Assembly (NCBI GenBank): GCA_019915015.1
Contig: JAHBBC010000004.1
Span: forward strand, 310,001-374,000
Origin: Auriscalpium vulgare
Lineage: Eukaryota; Basidiomycota; Agaricomycetes; Russulales; Auriscalpiaceae
Length of the DNA: 64,000 bases
Direction of reading: 5' to 3'
Position 1 is the stretch's first letter, and each line of letters starts with the position of its first letter. Both the position numbers and the translations under genes were made by a program. Of the stretch, positions 34,985 through 47,110 are shown piece by piece. The notes under the pieces are model-generated. The model was not told where the DNA came from. It saw only the letters and a program-made list of their open reading frames with translations, and ran no database searches.

Positions 34985-37283
34985 GAATTCACGTGAATTT
35001 CTGGAAATTCACCCGAATTCACAGATTAGACGATTATTTTAGTCCAACGCTGCCTATCCATAAGCTCATGGTAAATTAGCGAACATTCAAAGACTGCACT
35101 GACGGTTGTCACGCTCATAATCAATACAAAATAATTTCTTTGCATCCTCATGTGAATCGTTCTCTCAAGCGGCAATAAATATATATTCATTTCTACTATG
35201 TACATTTGACTAACTACGGAACTCTACACTGTGTCGCAAAGAGCCGGAGCCGGAACGAGAGCCTGCTGGGCTGGACTCACGGACGCCCCCCGGATGATGT
35301 GCGCTCAACTGTGATTGCATCAGGGTACCTTGGCCAAAGCAGTGAGTCCGTGAAAGCGAGCGCGAGCGGATAGAGCTGTGAGGCCAGGCGCGCCAGAGCG
35401 AACGAGTTGCCGACGTGCCGAGATGAGGGCAACGTGCCCCCGTGTGAGCTCGTGAACAGAGCCCTGCGGGTCTATCGCATAGTACACCCCGCCCCAATCC
35501 ACCGTGCGCGGAGAACAGAGGAGCTTGTGAGGCTCGATGCGGAGCGGCTACATAGCGCGAGGACGTGTGGCGAGTGTGGTGCAAGTAGACCATTGCGAGA
35601 GCGAGAGCAGGAAACAGAGGCACGTACATGTCATAGATTGCAGTGGCCGGAGACTCATCGCGAGGGCCTGCGAGTGGAGAGATCTGCTCCGCCGCATGAG
35701 CGCGCGCAGCCCTTGCGCACCGCGAACGGATGGGACTCACCTCGAGCATCTCAACGCGCAAAAAAGCCCGGGCGGCTCGTGCTTGATGCGGGCTCCCCTC
35801 GAACTCCCAGCGACAGCGCGTCCCCGTCCATCATTACCGGGGACCTCTCCTCGCAGGCCCGCGGCGAGGTGTGCTCAATTACCTGTCGAATATAAATGTT
35901 AGGCTGGTTTGTGAAGGCAGAGTATCACACTGGAGAGACTTACCGGGACCTAGAGCACATGTATCAAACCAGAGCATCGCCACGTCGCCGTTCTTGCTCG
36001 AAAGACTTCAACTGAACGTTATCGTCGCGGCGGAGGCAGAAAGAACGAGTAAGCAGTGTGAGGGGCATGCTTCGTGCGTGAGGTGTACGTGCGTGAGGTG
36101 TACGTGTTGTTAACACAGAGGTGAGTGGAGTGCGACAGCGAACGGGCGGAAGGAGAGGCAGGGAGAGGCAGAGCCAAAATTCAACATCCGGGCACGTGAG
36201 TATTTAGGGCCGGCTTCAATCAGTCTTACATACGAGTTAGCTTCTGCCAGCCACAGCTGACTTTGAACGTTCAGACTCCGACATAAGACGCGTAAAGGGC
36301 GCATGTCTCTCACTTGATCACCACCACCTTCCATCCACTTCATGTCCAGGACCTGAGCTCTGCGGGCTAGGCTGTGCTCCCGTAGCCGGGTCTGCACGCG
36401 TGGGTCCGTAGAGTCTCGGCAGTTGCACATGGTGGATGAGCAAGAGGTGGCTAGGGCATATGCCCGTGCAGAACGCGGCGAGCATCTGGCGGCACTCCCA
36501 GACGACATAAAAATGCACGGAGAGCACGGAGAGCTGTGCATTGTTGTGTTAGACCATGTGGTCACGGTCGCACAGCAGCGCGAGCAGGTCCATGTTGTGC
36601 GCGTCGCCTGTGAGTGCGCCAGTCAGTGCTGGCGTCCCGGACGCATCCGTGCATGTTTTGGTGCCAGCATCTTGAACATCTTGAGCTTGAGGTGTCTGGC
36701 CTTCTTCATGAGCTCTGCGGTTCAAATTCAGAAGCCGCATGAGCGCGTGGACTTAGGAGAGACGGGCAGAGCTGGAGGTGGCCCGCGGGCTCGCAGAGGG
36801 ACTAGCGGGGATAGATGTCGGATATTCAGTTGTGGTAATGGCCATGTGGAACCCCGAGGCGTTTCAGGATGGTGAGGGTCAAAAAATGTAGTCGACATCA
36901 ATGGCGGGTGGGGTGTGATGTCTGGTGTGTGGCTCGTTCGGCACCCAGTGTTGATGCGCTGGCGTGCTTTAAGGCGGCGGTGCTCATTGGAGCATATTGC
37001 TGCAAGCACGCTGTGATGCCGAGCACGCGGTCCCCACATGCTCTTGTTGCATGCACCGAGCGGGCACAAGCCTGACGCAGCGCGGGGACTGTGCGCATGG
37101 TAGATAGTGTTGTTTACATTATCATAAGCGTACCTGGACGTTTGAAACGACTCGGGCCTTGTGGTCCATGAGCAAGCCATTGCGGTGGCGGCTGTGAAAG
37201 TGTGACAACTGACTGTGACACATTCGCATTCGCAGGGCGTCTCTGTCTCGCCGTTCTCATTCTCATTTCCGTAGATCACCGCC
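34985..37283. other. Stretch without a supported gene, with a short palindrome
   Basis: At 34993-35012 there is a perfect hairpin, gtgaatttc-tg-gaaattcac, flanked by further gaattcac words; it may be a transposon end at the truncated F-box gene. Between 35.2 and 36.9 kb open frames occur on both strands with no recognisable domains. The octamer-like unit gaggtgtacgtgcgt is repeated at about 36080-36106. Confidence 0.35.
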
Positions 37284-38539
37284 ATGTTGCATCCTCGTCC
37301 TCTCAATCCCCCGCGCACGGCACGTAGCTTGCGATCACTAGTGGAGGCACCCGAAAATGCTTGGGATCCAACTACGCGATCCACAGATCCAATGCTGGAT
37401 CACATCTATCAGCTCAATCAAACATCATATCCATTCACCCTCCTTGCACGCGCGGATGATCTCATTGTCGCCACACTGTTTTCATCCAAAAGCGGTCTCA
37501 ACCGTTACAATGCGCTCTTTCCAGAGCCGTCCCTGCCATTTGGAAGCCATGCCATGCCAACAACATCAAGGGCGGTGTTGCCACCGGCAGGTGCTTGCAT
37601 CCTCTACCCTGCGATGACGCGCCGACAAGAATTGAACGTCTCAGATGTCCCATCCATTGAGCAGCTTAGGCAGGGTGCAAAAATATGTGCACCTCTGTTT
37701 AACCGTCTGGTTGGAGTTACCAAGGAGAACGTCAATGACACCGTGCGCACCCTCATGTCAAACATCCCTGCTTTTCAGGATGCATGCTCACAGTGGTTCG
37801 GACTGCTGGAACAGTGAGTTTGGTTTCTGGAAGTATAATGAACTTGCCTGATCTCCTTAGTTTGTTGTTCCGGTATGCCGTTCTATACAGTGAGCGCAGC
37901 CGCCTTCAAATCACGCGGGTCGCATTTGGATCCACCGTGGGGCTGGGCCTCAAATCGAGAGTTCGTATTGAAGCAGGCATTGTGCTCTTTGAGGCGTGTA
38001 GCTCGATGAGCTCCGACAGCGTCCCGGTCGGAGGTCCCTCCATCATAGAGCGCACGTCATCCCAGACTGGGCCGCCCGGACCATGCGCCATCCTCGGCCC
38101 TTTCAGGCTCATCAATCATGACTGTGATCCAAATTGCCATGTATGTACAGCATCTTTCCTGGATGCCCTCATGCAGATGATCATCATATTTCACCAGATC
38201 TTGCCCATTCCACAGACTGCTGCCTGCACGGTGACCACGGTTCGCAACATTGAGCCGGACGAGGAAATCACTGTGCTATATAGCGCATCAGGGTATTATA
38301 AAGAGAAGTGTGCCTGCAAGAAGTGCACAGGAAAGGACTCAAGAGATCTCACTGTGCTGCAGGCCGACGCTGCCAAAAACCGAGCAGAGTTGGCATCAGA
38401 GCAGGGCGGCACAGGCGGACCCTCTGAGCCGAAGAAGCGGACGCGGCGCGGAGGCGAAAAGCGAACTCGTCAGAAGCAGCAGCGTGCAGCGGTTGCACAG
38501 GGGCAGGAGGAGGACACGCACTCGTCATTAGATGAATGA
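37284..38539 (+). CDS. SET-domain methyltransferase-like protein (383 aa)
   Basis: Three exons join in frame: 37284-37813, 37861-38140 and 38198-38539 (1152 nt). Residues 1-176 are unassigned. The SET domain follows: ITRVAFGSTVGLGLKSRVRI and AGIVLFEA form the start; ILGPFRLINHDCDPNCH holds the NHxCxPN cofactor and active-site motif; NIEPDEEITVLYSASGYY holds the C-terminal motif; CACKKC is the post-SET zinc-binding motif. SET enzymes transfer methyl groups from S-adenosylmethionine to lysines, usually on histones. The last 50 residues are basic (RTRRGGEKRTRQKQQR), suitable for chromatin contact. No frame breaks. It converges with an intact JmjC gene 758 bp downstream. Confidence 0.8.
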
Positions 38540-39297
38540 GGTTACCGTAGGCTACGACGACCGGCGGGGCGCGGTGCAAGGAGGAGAATGGGAGAGAGGC
38601 GGACAGCCGCTATGCGGTATCTATCTGATGTATATGTCTGCTATACATGGCTTTTCAACGGTGACTCTGCCGTCACGGGTGCCCAGGCCGCGAGCGCGTC
38701 GAGCCGGACGGGCTCATGCGCCGCCACGTGGAAGCCCGCGGGCCTGCCATGCAGTGAGACGGCGGGGCTCTCGTTCGCCTGTGGGCACACGGCGGTCGCG
38801 CTCACGCCGTTGCACGCAATTGCATGCGCCGTGCGTGCCCGCGGGTCCGCAGCGTCAGGTCAGTGAATGCGGGCGGACATCAAAGCCAGCGTGCCGCACA
38901 TGTCGTCTGGGGCTATCATAACCGCGCACAGTTGGCAGCGCATAGCGCCTGTGACAACCTCATGTTCTGGCACCAGATGGGTCCTCGAGGTGCAGCGGTG
39001 CAGCCGTTGCACGACGGAGGCATCACGCAGATCACGCACGCAACAGCGTGTTGATGCTCGTCGGATACGGGCGCATGAGTGCTGTGGGCACGGTCAGCAA
39101 TGGGTACGGGCAGTGAACAGGGTTACATAAATGGACCATACACAATGTAGCTAGCTAGCTACATGCCAATAACATCACATATGAGCCAAGTCAAAGGTAC
39201 CCATCGATCTCGAGACCAGCCAGGAAAAAGGACAAGTAAGATAATAATAAGATGGCTTTTGCATGCTCATAAATAACTACCACTACACCTTCGAATA
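38540..39297. other. Convergent intergenic region between the SET and JmjC genes
   Basis: This should hold both 3' ends. A palindromic run of TAGC units lies at about 39148-39165. Small open frames here have no recognisable domain. Confidence 0.4.
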
Positions 39298-42117
39298 TTA
39301 CCAAACCGGGCGCGCAAGGTATTCACGTCGCTGCACATTCATTTGCTCTCCAAGTATGCTCAGATCAACTGTGAGCGTACCAGGCTGGTCCCATGCTAAA
39401 GTACTATCCTGCCACCTGGGCAATTGGGAGAGTGATATACCGTTGGCGATGCATATCGCCTTCAGGATGCGATGTGCAACAATCACCTCGACGTCGTCTT
39501 CGTACTTGGCACCCGGAGGTGGTGCCGGGGCAGCCGTCGCAACGTAGGCATCCGGATGGATGATCATCTCGGCGAGGGCCATTAAGGATGTCATGGTCAA
39601 TGCTGACAGAGTATCAGGACTCTATCCTCCTATGTCAAACAAGAGTGTGATGTGCTCACGTTTCGCTCGCAACTGAAGGGCCATTGCCATTCGCGCCAAC
39701 TTCCTTTTCACCCCAACGTGGTCGGCATTAGTGGCGTACTTGCCGGTGCGTTGGTCGTTGCGGCGAGACCAGAGGGTAAGGTGGAGTGCGTCATAGCACA
39801 TGAAGTGCCCCCCGTACATTATGCTGTTCACCGGAGTGTACACCATATGCCAAACCCCCGGTGGCATCACTCTGTGCACAAAAACGGCATAACTCGGTCA
39901 CTAGCTGTTGTGCGGGAAACACAAATAAAGCACTCACAACACCATCCCGACTTCGAGCTTGATGACTGCAGCGAAAAGTTGTCACCCTTCACGACTTCCC
40001 CAGTTGCCCCAGAGAAGACGATTTCCTTGAATAACGCAAGGATCTTCTCCTTGCTCCTGATTGCGCCTGCATTGCGGATGGTGACCACCCCCCATATCTT
40101 CACTCCGCATCGCGGCGCTGCCCAAGTGACCAGGCCGTTGGAATCATGATGAGTACGCGTGTAGGCACCCGCGCCTGACACAATGTGCCATCCTTCATAG
40201 TTGTCGGCCGCCCTCATCCCCGGACCGCTGTCATCCGGAACAGGGTCTTCCTCCCTCAACACCCACTCTTGTATGAGGTCAGCACGCCAAGTGCTCGACT
40301 TGGCTTTGGCACGCGATTTCTTGGATGCTTTTGGTTGCTGTTGCTGTCGCGCCTGCTCTTGTTGTGCCTCGAACTGCTGCCGCGCCTGCTCAGCTTCAGC
40401 GTCGAGCTGCTGCCCTGGAGTCGAGTAACCCAGTCTTGATGTGACGTTCCACCCCCATACGTCGTCTTGGAGATCGCTGGGCTTGTCTCAGTATGAGGGG
40501 TAACGGAATTCTGCTGTGAGAAGCTTACTCCAAGAATGTGGGACGGGGACCAATCGATCGTGGAAGGTCCAGGAGGTTGACGCACTGGGTGGGATCTTTC
40601 GTTTTGTCCGCGAACTCTTGACACGTCATTGTGATCGTTGGGTTCACTCCAGGATTAAGCATTCGCTCTCGCATGCCTAAATCAGCGTACGAAAACGAGA
40701 TACACATATGCACGAACAAAGAACTCACAGTGCGCTTGAACGAAAACTTGGGGAGATCCCACAAGCATAAACAGGGTGTCATCATCAAATGTGAGCTTAT
40801 GGGCATTGCCTTGCTCGCGATAATCATTGGTGACCACGACTGGGTGGTTCGCGGCCAGGCATGCACGCATTGTGGCCTGGAATGACGTGCGTGTGGCGAT
40901 GTTCCAGTCCATGTGCACGTATGGGGAGTCATGGTCTGTACCAATCGGAGCGTCGGCCATCTCCAGGACTGCAGCCTTGTCCCGGTCAGGCTGACGAATA
41001 ATGAGCATCACCCTTACGATGAAGCAGATATTGTCATACCATGTGAAGAACGTTACCGATGAACGGCAGAATGGTTCTGAACTTTCCGTTCCACGTGTGA
41101 TACTCGACATCGGCTGGCCAGCACCCTTGTCCAGGTTCTGTGCATGAGGCATCTGTGCTGTCGGCGTCGGCGTCGGCGTCAGCGTCGACCGGAAGAATGG
41201 CGGTGGTTGAGGTGGGGGATGATACGTGTTCCTCATACTCAAGCGAGGACAGACGGGACAGCGGGGACAGCGGAGGTGATGGGCCTTGCTGTGGCTGCAC
41301 AGGGGCTGGTGGCAATGGGGAGGGTGGGAAGACGGGCGGTGGGTGTAGGTGCGGTGTCGACAAAGCCAAGATAAGACGATGATCGACAGGAAATTCGTTG
41401 TCATTGGTAGTCGCAGCGTGCTCAAGTGCAGGGCTGCTCTCCACTGTGTAGGGTAAAATATAAGACGGGAAAGGAGGTCGCACAGCAGTATAAGAAACAC
41501 TGACAATTTTCTGTACCATGTGGTGGCGATGAGGATGTGCGCTTCCGCTTCCGCTTCATCGGGATTTTGGGGTTCACTAGAGGTGATTGTTGAGATATCG
41601 CAAAGTCCACCAAGATGCAATCTGGGACTGGGCACTCACTATTGTTGATGTTTTCAGCTATGGCCTGTTTGTATCTGTCAATGACATCTTCGGTTGTCGC
41701 CTTCAGGTTATTGTTATTCAACTTGTGCGCATTGCTTGGAAGACAGGCTTTCTTGACATAGGTCCAGCCATTAGTCGCATTGTACGACAAATAGGTACCG
41801 ACATGGAGCGGATGCTCTGCGTCCCCAGGTACTTCCCTGCCTTTGCCATGAAGAAGGGTCCATGGTGCCCATGAACCATTGACCTGAGAGACCCATACTC
41901 CTTTCGGGTCAGTGGTCCTCACCCAGACATCGCCAGGCCCATTGCAAACTCCAGGCTGTGGACCAATAGGACCGGAGTAGACGGCATTGAAGTGCGGCTG
42001 AGGTGCGCTGCTCTCCGAAACAACCCTGAACCAACGAGCATCGACAACAGTGCCAGGTGGCAGAGCGATAGCAAGAGCTGGGTCCTCAACAGGGACAACA
42101 AATAAGCGCTTGACCAT
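39298..42117 (-). CDS. JmjC-domain protein (788 aa)
   Basis: Eight exons join in frame on the minus strand: 42117-41640, 41576-41517, 41443-41057, 40968-40729, 40676-40529, 40476-39938, 39869-39660 and 39602-39298 (2367 nt). The N-terminal 160 residues include WVSQVNGSWAPWTLLHG; a Pro-rich linker and an Asp-Ala repeat follow. Near residue 330 lies VHMDWNIATRTSFQATMRAC. The JmjC core is clear: GAYTRTHHDSNGLVTWAAPR carries the Fe-binding HxD, and VMPPGVWHMVYTPVN the second His, followed by MYGGHF. JmjC proteins are 2-oxoglutarate/Fe(II) oxygenases, many of them histone lysine demethylases. An upstream in-frame ATG at 42468 would add 117 residues encoded partly by a minisatellite; I prefer 42117. 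Intact, with no frame breaks. Confidence 0.8.
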
Positions 42118-42185
42118 GGTTGTCGCAGAGAAGGGATGGAGGATGGTTGGTAGATACCAGATACAAAGCGCTGCTGCTGTGGCGG

Positions 42186-42350
42186 GAAAAGTTTGCGCCG
42201 GGAATTTGCGCCGGGAATTTGCGCCGTGAATTTCCGCTTCGAATTTGCGCCGGTAATTTGCGCCGTGAATTTGCGCCATGAATTTCCGCCGTGGGATTTT
42301 CCACGGTAACTTCCGCCGTGAATTCCCGGCGGGAATTTGCGCCGACCAGG
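42186..42350. repeat. 13-bp minisatellite upstream of the JmjC gene
   Basis: About ten imperfect units of GCGCCGGGAATTT (variants such as gcgccgtgaattt and ccgccgtgaattt) lie 70 to 230 bp upstream of the chosen start codon, in the presumed promoter or 5' leader. Clustered near-identical sites could bind a regulator, but no known factor fits exactly. Confidence 0.8.
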
Positions 42351-42468
42351 GCCTGCAGATGGTATATTGTTTAGTGACGGTTCGGCCGAGGTACGAGGCC
42401 GGAGCAAGCGTCCAGCTGAGCGGCCAAAGAGCCCTGGCGCTTGCCCTGTTTACAGTCTGTTTACGCAT

Positions 42469-43529
42469 TGTTTGGTTCCCCGTTCCTTACTCTCTTACCA
42501 CCATCGCAATTTCCGCGACTTCATCGTTCTTCGCGTCCTCTTGTTGTCTTCGAGCCTTTTGTTTTACCCACCCGCCCACCCGTTTGCAAATTTCCCTACG
42601 TGCCGTATTATAAATTTGCCGTTTTTACCGTGCATCACGTCCGATAGACTCAGAGCCTTCGTCCGCGTCAGTGAGCGAATCGTGATGCACAGTCGGCCCG
42701 CCCTCCCATGAGCGGCTCGACCTGCATCACGTCTGAGCCGGCTAACGCCGTCCTCACACCCAACCACTCAGCTCACTGTCCCGGAGCGCGCAGGGCTCGC
42801 CAGATGAGGCAGGACCCAGAGGAGAGGAATATCGTGATACAAATTGTGGTAGACTGTGTCTGGCTAAATTTACGTCGCCGGCGGCCGGCGTGTGCGTCCG
42901 TGCGGGTGTAAAAGTGGACGTCTGGTGATTCCGGCTCATGAGTCATGGTACCCACTACAGAAGTCTAGCTAGGGCTAGTGAAAGACGAAGACGACAAGTC
43001 AAAGGAGTGGAAACATAAATAAGTATAGTCAACGTAGGTCGGTCCGTGGAGGGTGTGGGTCGCGTTTCGATACGGGTCATGTTGCGGTACGTAGGGTATA
43101 GGGCATAAACATCCGGTTGGGTTGGCTAGACGCCACGGTACCGCTCGCCTTCGAAAGAGTCTGTCTCTGGCTTCTGTAGCAACATCAATGGTTGATACAT
43201 CCAGACGTCAAGTTATTTCGTTTGACCGTCGACAACTCCCTCATCCAGAAGATTCCGGAGGGGGGCCGTTAAACAGACGGCCGCATCATTGAAACAACTG
43301 CCCCAGTGGATGGGTTTGGGCTGTTGTTGAGCAATGAGCTAGACTGAATTTAGAGCACTGTAATCGAACAAGTTACCTCATCGGTACGCTTGGTGCGAGG
43401 ATTAAGGTCATGCGAGAATTTAATCTGTGCAGGAAGTTGAGGACGATTGTACGTAGCGGGAATGAAGACAACACACCTTGAGCGGCTTGCTGTCCTCGAT
43501 ATATCCACGCGGGAGAAGATCCGCGCCCG
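42469..43529. other. Intergenic stretch
   Basis: No gene recognised. This would include promoter sequence of the minus-strand JmjC gene and the 3' flank of the next minus-strand gene. Confidence 0.35.
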
Positions 43530-45581
43530 TCATAGCTTGGAGAAAACAGCGGGCTCGGATGGTCGCCGGGGTCCTGGGATGACCCTCAGGTGCTGACCTT
43601 GCTGCTCGAAGAAAGCGTCCATGAAAGGATGCTGTGGAAGGCCGGGGCCTTCCAAGAAAGCCGTCAGACAGTCCTTGAACTTACCCTCATTCGGAGGGTC
43701 CTCCTTCTCCTCCTGCGTATACGCCGATTTGAAGGTAAGCAACTGAGTGACTTGCTCCGGCCTTTGGACGCGACGGTTGAACATATGGACAAGGACTGAT
43801 TTTGCTGTGCCCAACGTGCCCTGAAAGAATCGATTAAGAAATTGGCGGGGAGATAGACGGTGGTCTACACAGAAACACCGGCGCGCACCTCTATGCCGCC
43901 CATCTGATTGAAGCCAGCAGCGAACGCAATGAAATCAGGATGGTGGGAAGGGTCCAACTGTCCGAACAAGACGTAGCACAGAAGCGATGTCTCGAGGCCT
44001 GCACGGGTGCGGTCATCCATCCCTTCAGAGAACAGGCCAACCTGCTCCGGTCAGGTTGATGAGTTGAAATTGAATACACAGAACGCGCGCCTGCAAAGGG
44101 ACGCACCGAAATCCCTGCCTCTGCCAGGAGGGTACCAAGCGGAGAGGTCGTCGAGATAGGGTAGCTGGGCGTCTCGCGCCACATGGTCCATGGCATAAGG
44201 ACAGTGAGAGAAGGTGGGTGCAGCTCGGAAATGAAAGCGGTGTCGATCGTGAAGGCCAATCGACCGTCCACTATGTACTGAAAAAAGAAGGGGGAAATAG
44301 GGTCGGGGCCAATTTCCGTGAGGACCATGTAGATAAACGACAGGACACCGAAATGCCGGAATGCGTGTTGGCGCTCCGGGAGGGTCTGATCGGAAGGGTA
44401 AAGGTCGGGAACAGACGAGTCGTGAGATTTGCCCATGACCATCCCGGGCAGCGAGTCCGCGTAGCGTGGGGGCTGGCCACGTCCACGTGCGTTAGGATGG
44501 CGAGGGCGCGGTGGAAGAACAAAGCGATGCTTCTCGCAATGCGCCCTTATCTGGTCGTCCATCGTTTCCCAGACTGAACCATGGACGGGCAAGGTGACCG
44601 GGATGATCTGAGACGCACCATGAACGGCACAAGTCCAACAAGTACATCAACCGTTCCAGGCTCCGCAGACGCTAGCGCTGAGCTCACATTGGAACTTGCG
44701 TTCGGCGCCGCAGCAGTGAACATTGATCCGCTGTCACTGTCAGGCGCAGCAGGGCGGGGGCGGCGAGTCTTTGCAGCGTTGCGCGCGGGGGCACGCGTGT
44801 TAGGGGCAGGGGTTTGCGAGAGGAGTGCTGCATGTTGGTTGACCTGCGTGGAATGATTTATACGACGCGTTGGTCGCGTTCCCCTGAGACTTTGTTGCAG
44901 GCCCACGGGCGAGGGCAGGCACCCCTGTGAAGGCGGTAACAGGAGGTGGCTGGTTGAAGCCGATGGCGGTAGCAGTTCCGGCAGCCGGAGGCGGTACCAT
45001 GGCCGGCGTCACCGTCACCGTCGTCGGTGAGGGAGAGCGCAGAGTGCCGCTGCTGTTTCATGGTTGGTGAGACATGCTTCTTACGTCCAAAACCGGCTCA
45101 CTTACCTCCACTGCACCGGAGACACTGCGCCGTTCGCCGCAGGAACGGCATGCGCGGACCACTTAGAATTGCAGACACTGCAGAGAGTGCCCCAGGCCCA
45201 GGTGGACGGATGCTCAGGCTATGGCATGAACTCTGATGAGAAATGCATCGCTCCCAATGAAAGGTGTGGAGGTGGGGCGTACCGAGAAGAACCCTGCACA
45301 TCTGGTAGCGGCGAGAGCGCCCCTTGCTTTTGAGTGAGACGCGTCCACCGCTAGGTTGTGAGACAGCCAGGGGTGGCCGCATTCACATTTCTCAGTGGCA
45401 AATGACGCGTGCTGTAACATCGGCTATTAGTGTCTACTAGCGAGCGGCAGAAAGACAGCCCAAGTGAACATACATAGGTCGGCGTGTCGCCCTTGAAGAC
45501 TGTATAACCAACACAGTCACCGACAGGACAGAAAGCGCAGGCGGCGCGAAACGGCAGTCTGGAAGACGAGAGAGAGGACAT
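43530..45581 (-). CDS. Cysteine-motif protein of an unnamed fungal family
   Basis: An intact model is possible with about eight exons starting at ATG 45581 (exon 1 45581-45474, exon 2 45423-45283, exon 3 45218-45106, exon 4 from 45049). Exons 1-3 encode Cys-rich modules: CAFCPVGDCVGY, then KCECGHPWLSH followed by RGALAATRCAGFFS, then CSVCNSKWSAH, which look metal-binding. A Pro/Ala-rich linker follows. The second half has LPVHGSVWETMDDQIRAHC, RPRHPNARGRGQ, ISPFFFQYIVDGRLAFTID, HPDFIAFAAGFNQMGG and SVLVHMFNRRVQRPEQV. To stay in frame two introns are needed in the linker, one of 87 nt and one of only 44 nt; without them there are two frameshifts. I recall similar multicopy proteins in mushrooms but no function. 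Confidence 0.55.
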
Positions 45582-46559
45582 GATAAAGACAACTGAGTGC
45601 TGACAGAGTCGCCGTCCCTTCCCCTGCGGCATCGCCCTCCGACTCGTCAGGGCCGCCCCATTCATCCTCCCACTCGTCGTCGGGCCAGGGCATCTTCGTC
45701 GGCCTCGTCGGTATCGTTGGGTTGCTGTGCGCGATCTGGTGTGCGGGCTAATGCTTGTGCGCATCGTCAACCTCAGGCTGTGAGTGCACGCCGTTCTCCC
45801 GTGCTTCGAAAAACGCGTCCGAGCGCGAGACGGCGGAGAGCACTCACTGCGAGCGCATTGCGGCAATGAAGAGTGCATTTGCGGGTCGGGGTCGATGCGG
45901 ATGATGGTGAAGAAAATGAAGGTGCGGGCGGACCAGATGGAAGTGAGCGGTTGGTTTTGAAGAGCTCAGCTTTGGGAGGAGTATTGGTGCGGGCGTCCCG
46001 GGATTCTTGACGTGCATGAACGCGCTGGTGAATCGGACGAGGAGACTGCGGGCGGTCAGCGAATGCGCGAGTGGCAGCTGTGTGGGGAGACGCACGTCAC
46101 GCACGAGTGAACGCCCTTCACGTCCGCCGCCTCAACTACCGCAACGCGCAGTCCCCACGTTCCCGTGCGCGCCCACGCCGCCAGCAATGCAAGCGGGTGC
46201 CGGTGGGCCGTGCTCGGGCATTTGAACACACTTGGCAGGTACCCCATTGCACGGTAGCCTACACTCCTAATGCACCCGTGGCGGTACACGCCGCCGTTGC
46301 TGCTGCTGCCGGGTTAGTGGTGAGATTGCGCGTACGCGCCCCCGTCGCCAGACTCGCCGTCATCTTCGGACCTTGAAGCCCACTTGCGAGGGTTCTCGCG
46401 AGCGCCCAGTGCTGGCGAATCTGCTGCGTAAGGAGAGCCTGTGTGTGCGCCAGGCCGGCCAGCGTGGTCTGCAGTGCGACCTCCTTTGTTTCTAGGGCAC
46501 ATTGTTCGTGTCTTAGGTCCGTTTAGAACTTGCGAGGAAGCATTGAGGTTAGCTTGCAC
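45582..46559. other. Intergenic stretch
   Basis: Upstream region of the cysteine-motif gene. No further gene is recognised. Confidence 0.35.
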
Positions 46560-47110
46560 GCTCTCGCCGGAGGCGCGCTCCATGTTGACGACCTCCGCGA
46601 CCAGGTCCTGGACGTGGCGCGTGAGCTCCTCCTGCCGGGCGCGATGATGTCTTGGTTGGTGTCCTCGTACAGGGTGTCCTCGTACAGGCGCGTACCCTCC
46701 TGGAGTTCCGCCTGGAGATTGGTAACTTTATGGGTGAAATGTCAAAAGGGAAGGTAGGTGCGGGACAAGACGGACGGACGTTATTCAGCCCGGCGCAACG
46801 ACGCGCATTCTTCAGCTCGTCCTCCAGTTCCGCGTCGTGCTCTTCTGCATCCCGCAGAGCCGCATCGGGGCACACTGCCCGTCGCCGCTGCAGCTCGCAG
46901 ATCTCACAATCCCGCTCCTGCAAGAGCTCCGCAAGCTCCAGCTCACGTTCCGGTTCGAGGATTAGCTTCGAAAGCTTCTGCGCGAGGCGCTCCTCGAGAA
47001 AGTAGACTTCGAGCTTAATGTTATGTTCTCCTGCTCAAATTGTCGATGTGCTGGAAGAAGCGAGTCAGCCGTCGCATTTTTTGGTGCTCCAAGTACACCG
47101 AGTGCGCGCC
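46560..47110 (-). pseudogene. CM1/Cnn_1N coiled-coil (Mto1/Pcp1-like) relic
   Basis: On the minus strand FEQENITL near 47040 is followed, after a one-base frame change, by LEVYFLEERLAQKLSKL. Together they reproduce the CM1 core of gamma-tubulin-complex tethering proteins (ENFNLKL-hydrophobic-FLEERL). Coiled-coil sequence continues (LAELLQERDCEICELQRRRA, DAELEDELKNARR), and after a likely intron (LQAELQEGTRLYEDTLYEDT), then RQEELTRHVQDLVAEVVNME in another frame. The LYEDT segment contains a 15-bp tandem duplication. At least two frame breaks make a functional product unlikely. Similarity is judged by eye on a short motif. Confidence 0.5.

Noticed and set aside
41140..41382. Plus-strand frames opposite the JmjC gene
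   Set aside because: They are antisense to its Pro-rich and Asp-Ala coding exon and have no domain.
44550..45050. Two true frameshifts in the cysteine-motif gene
   Set aside because: GT-AG intervals of 87 and 44 nt restore phase exactly at both places, so splicing is an adequate explanation.
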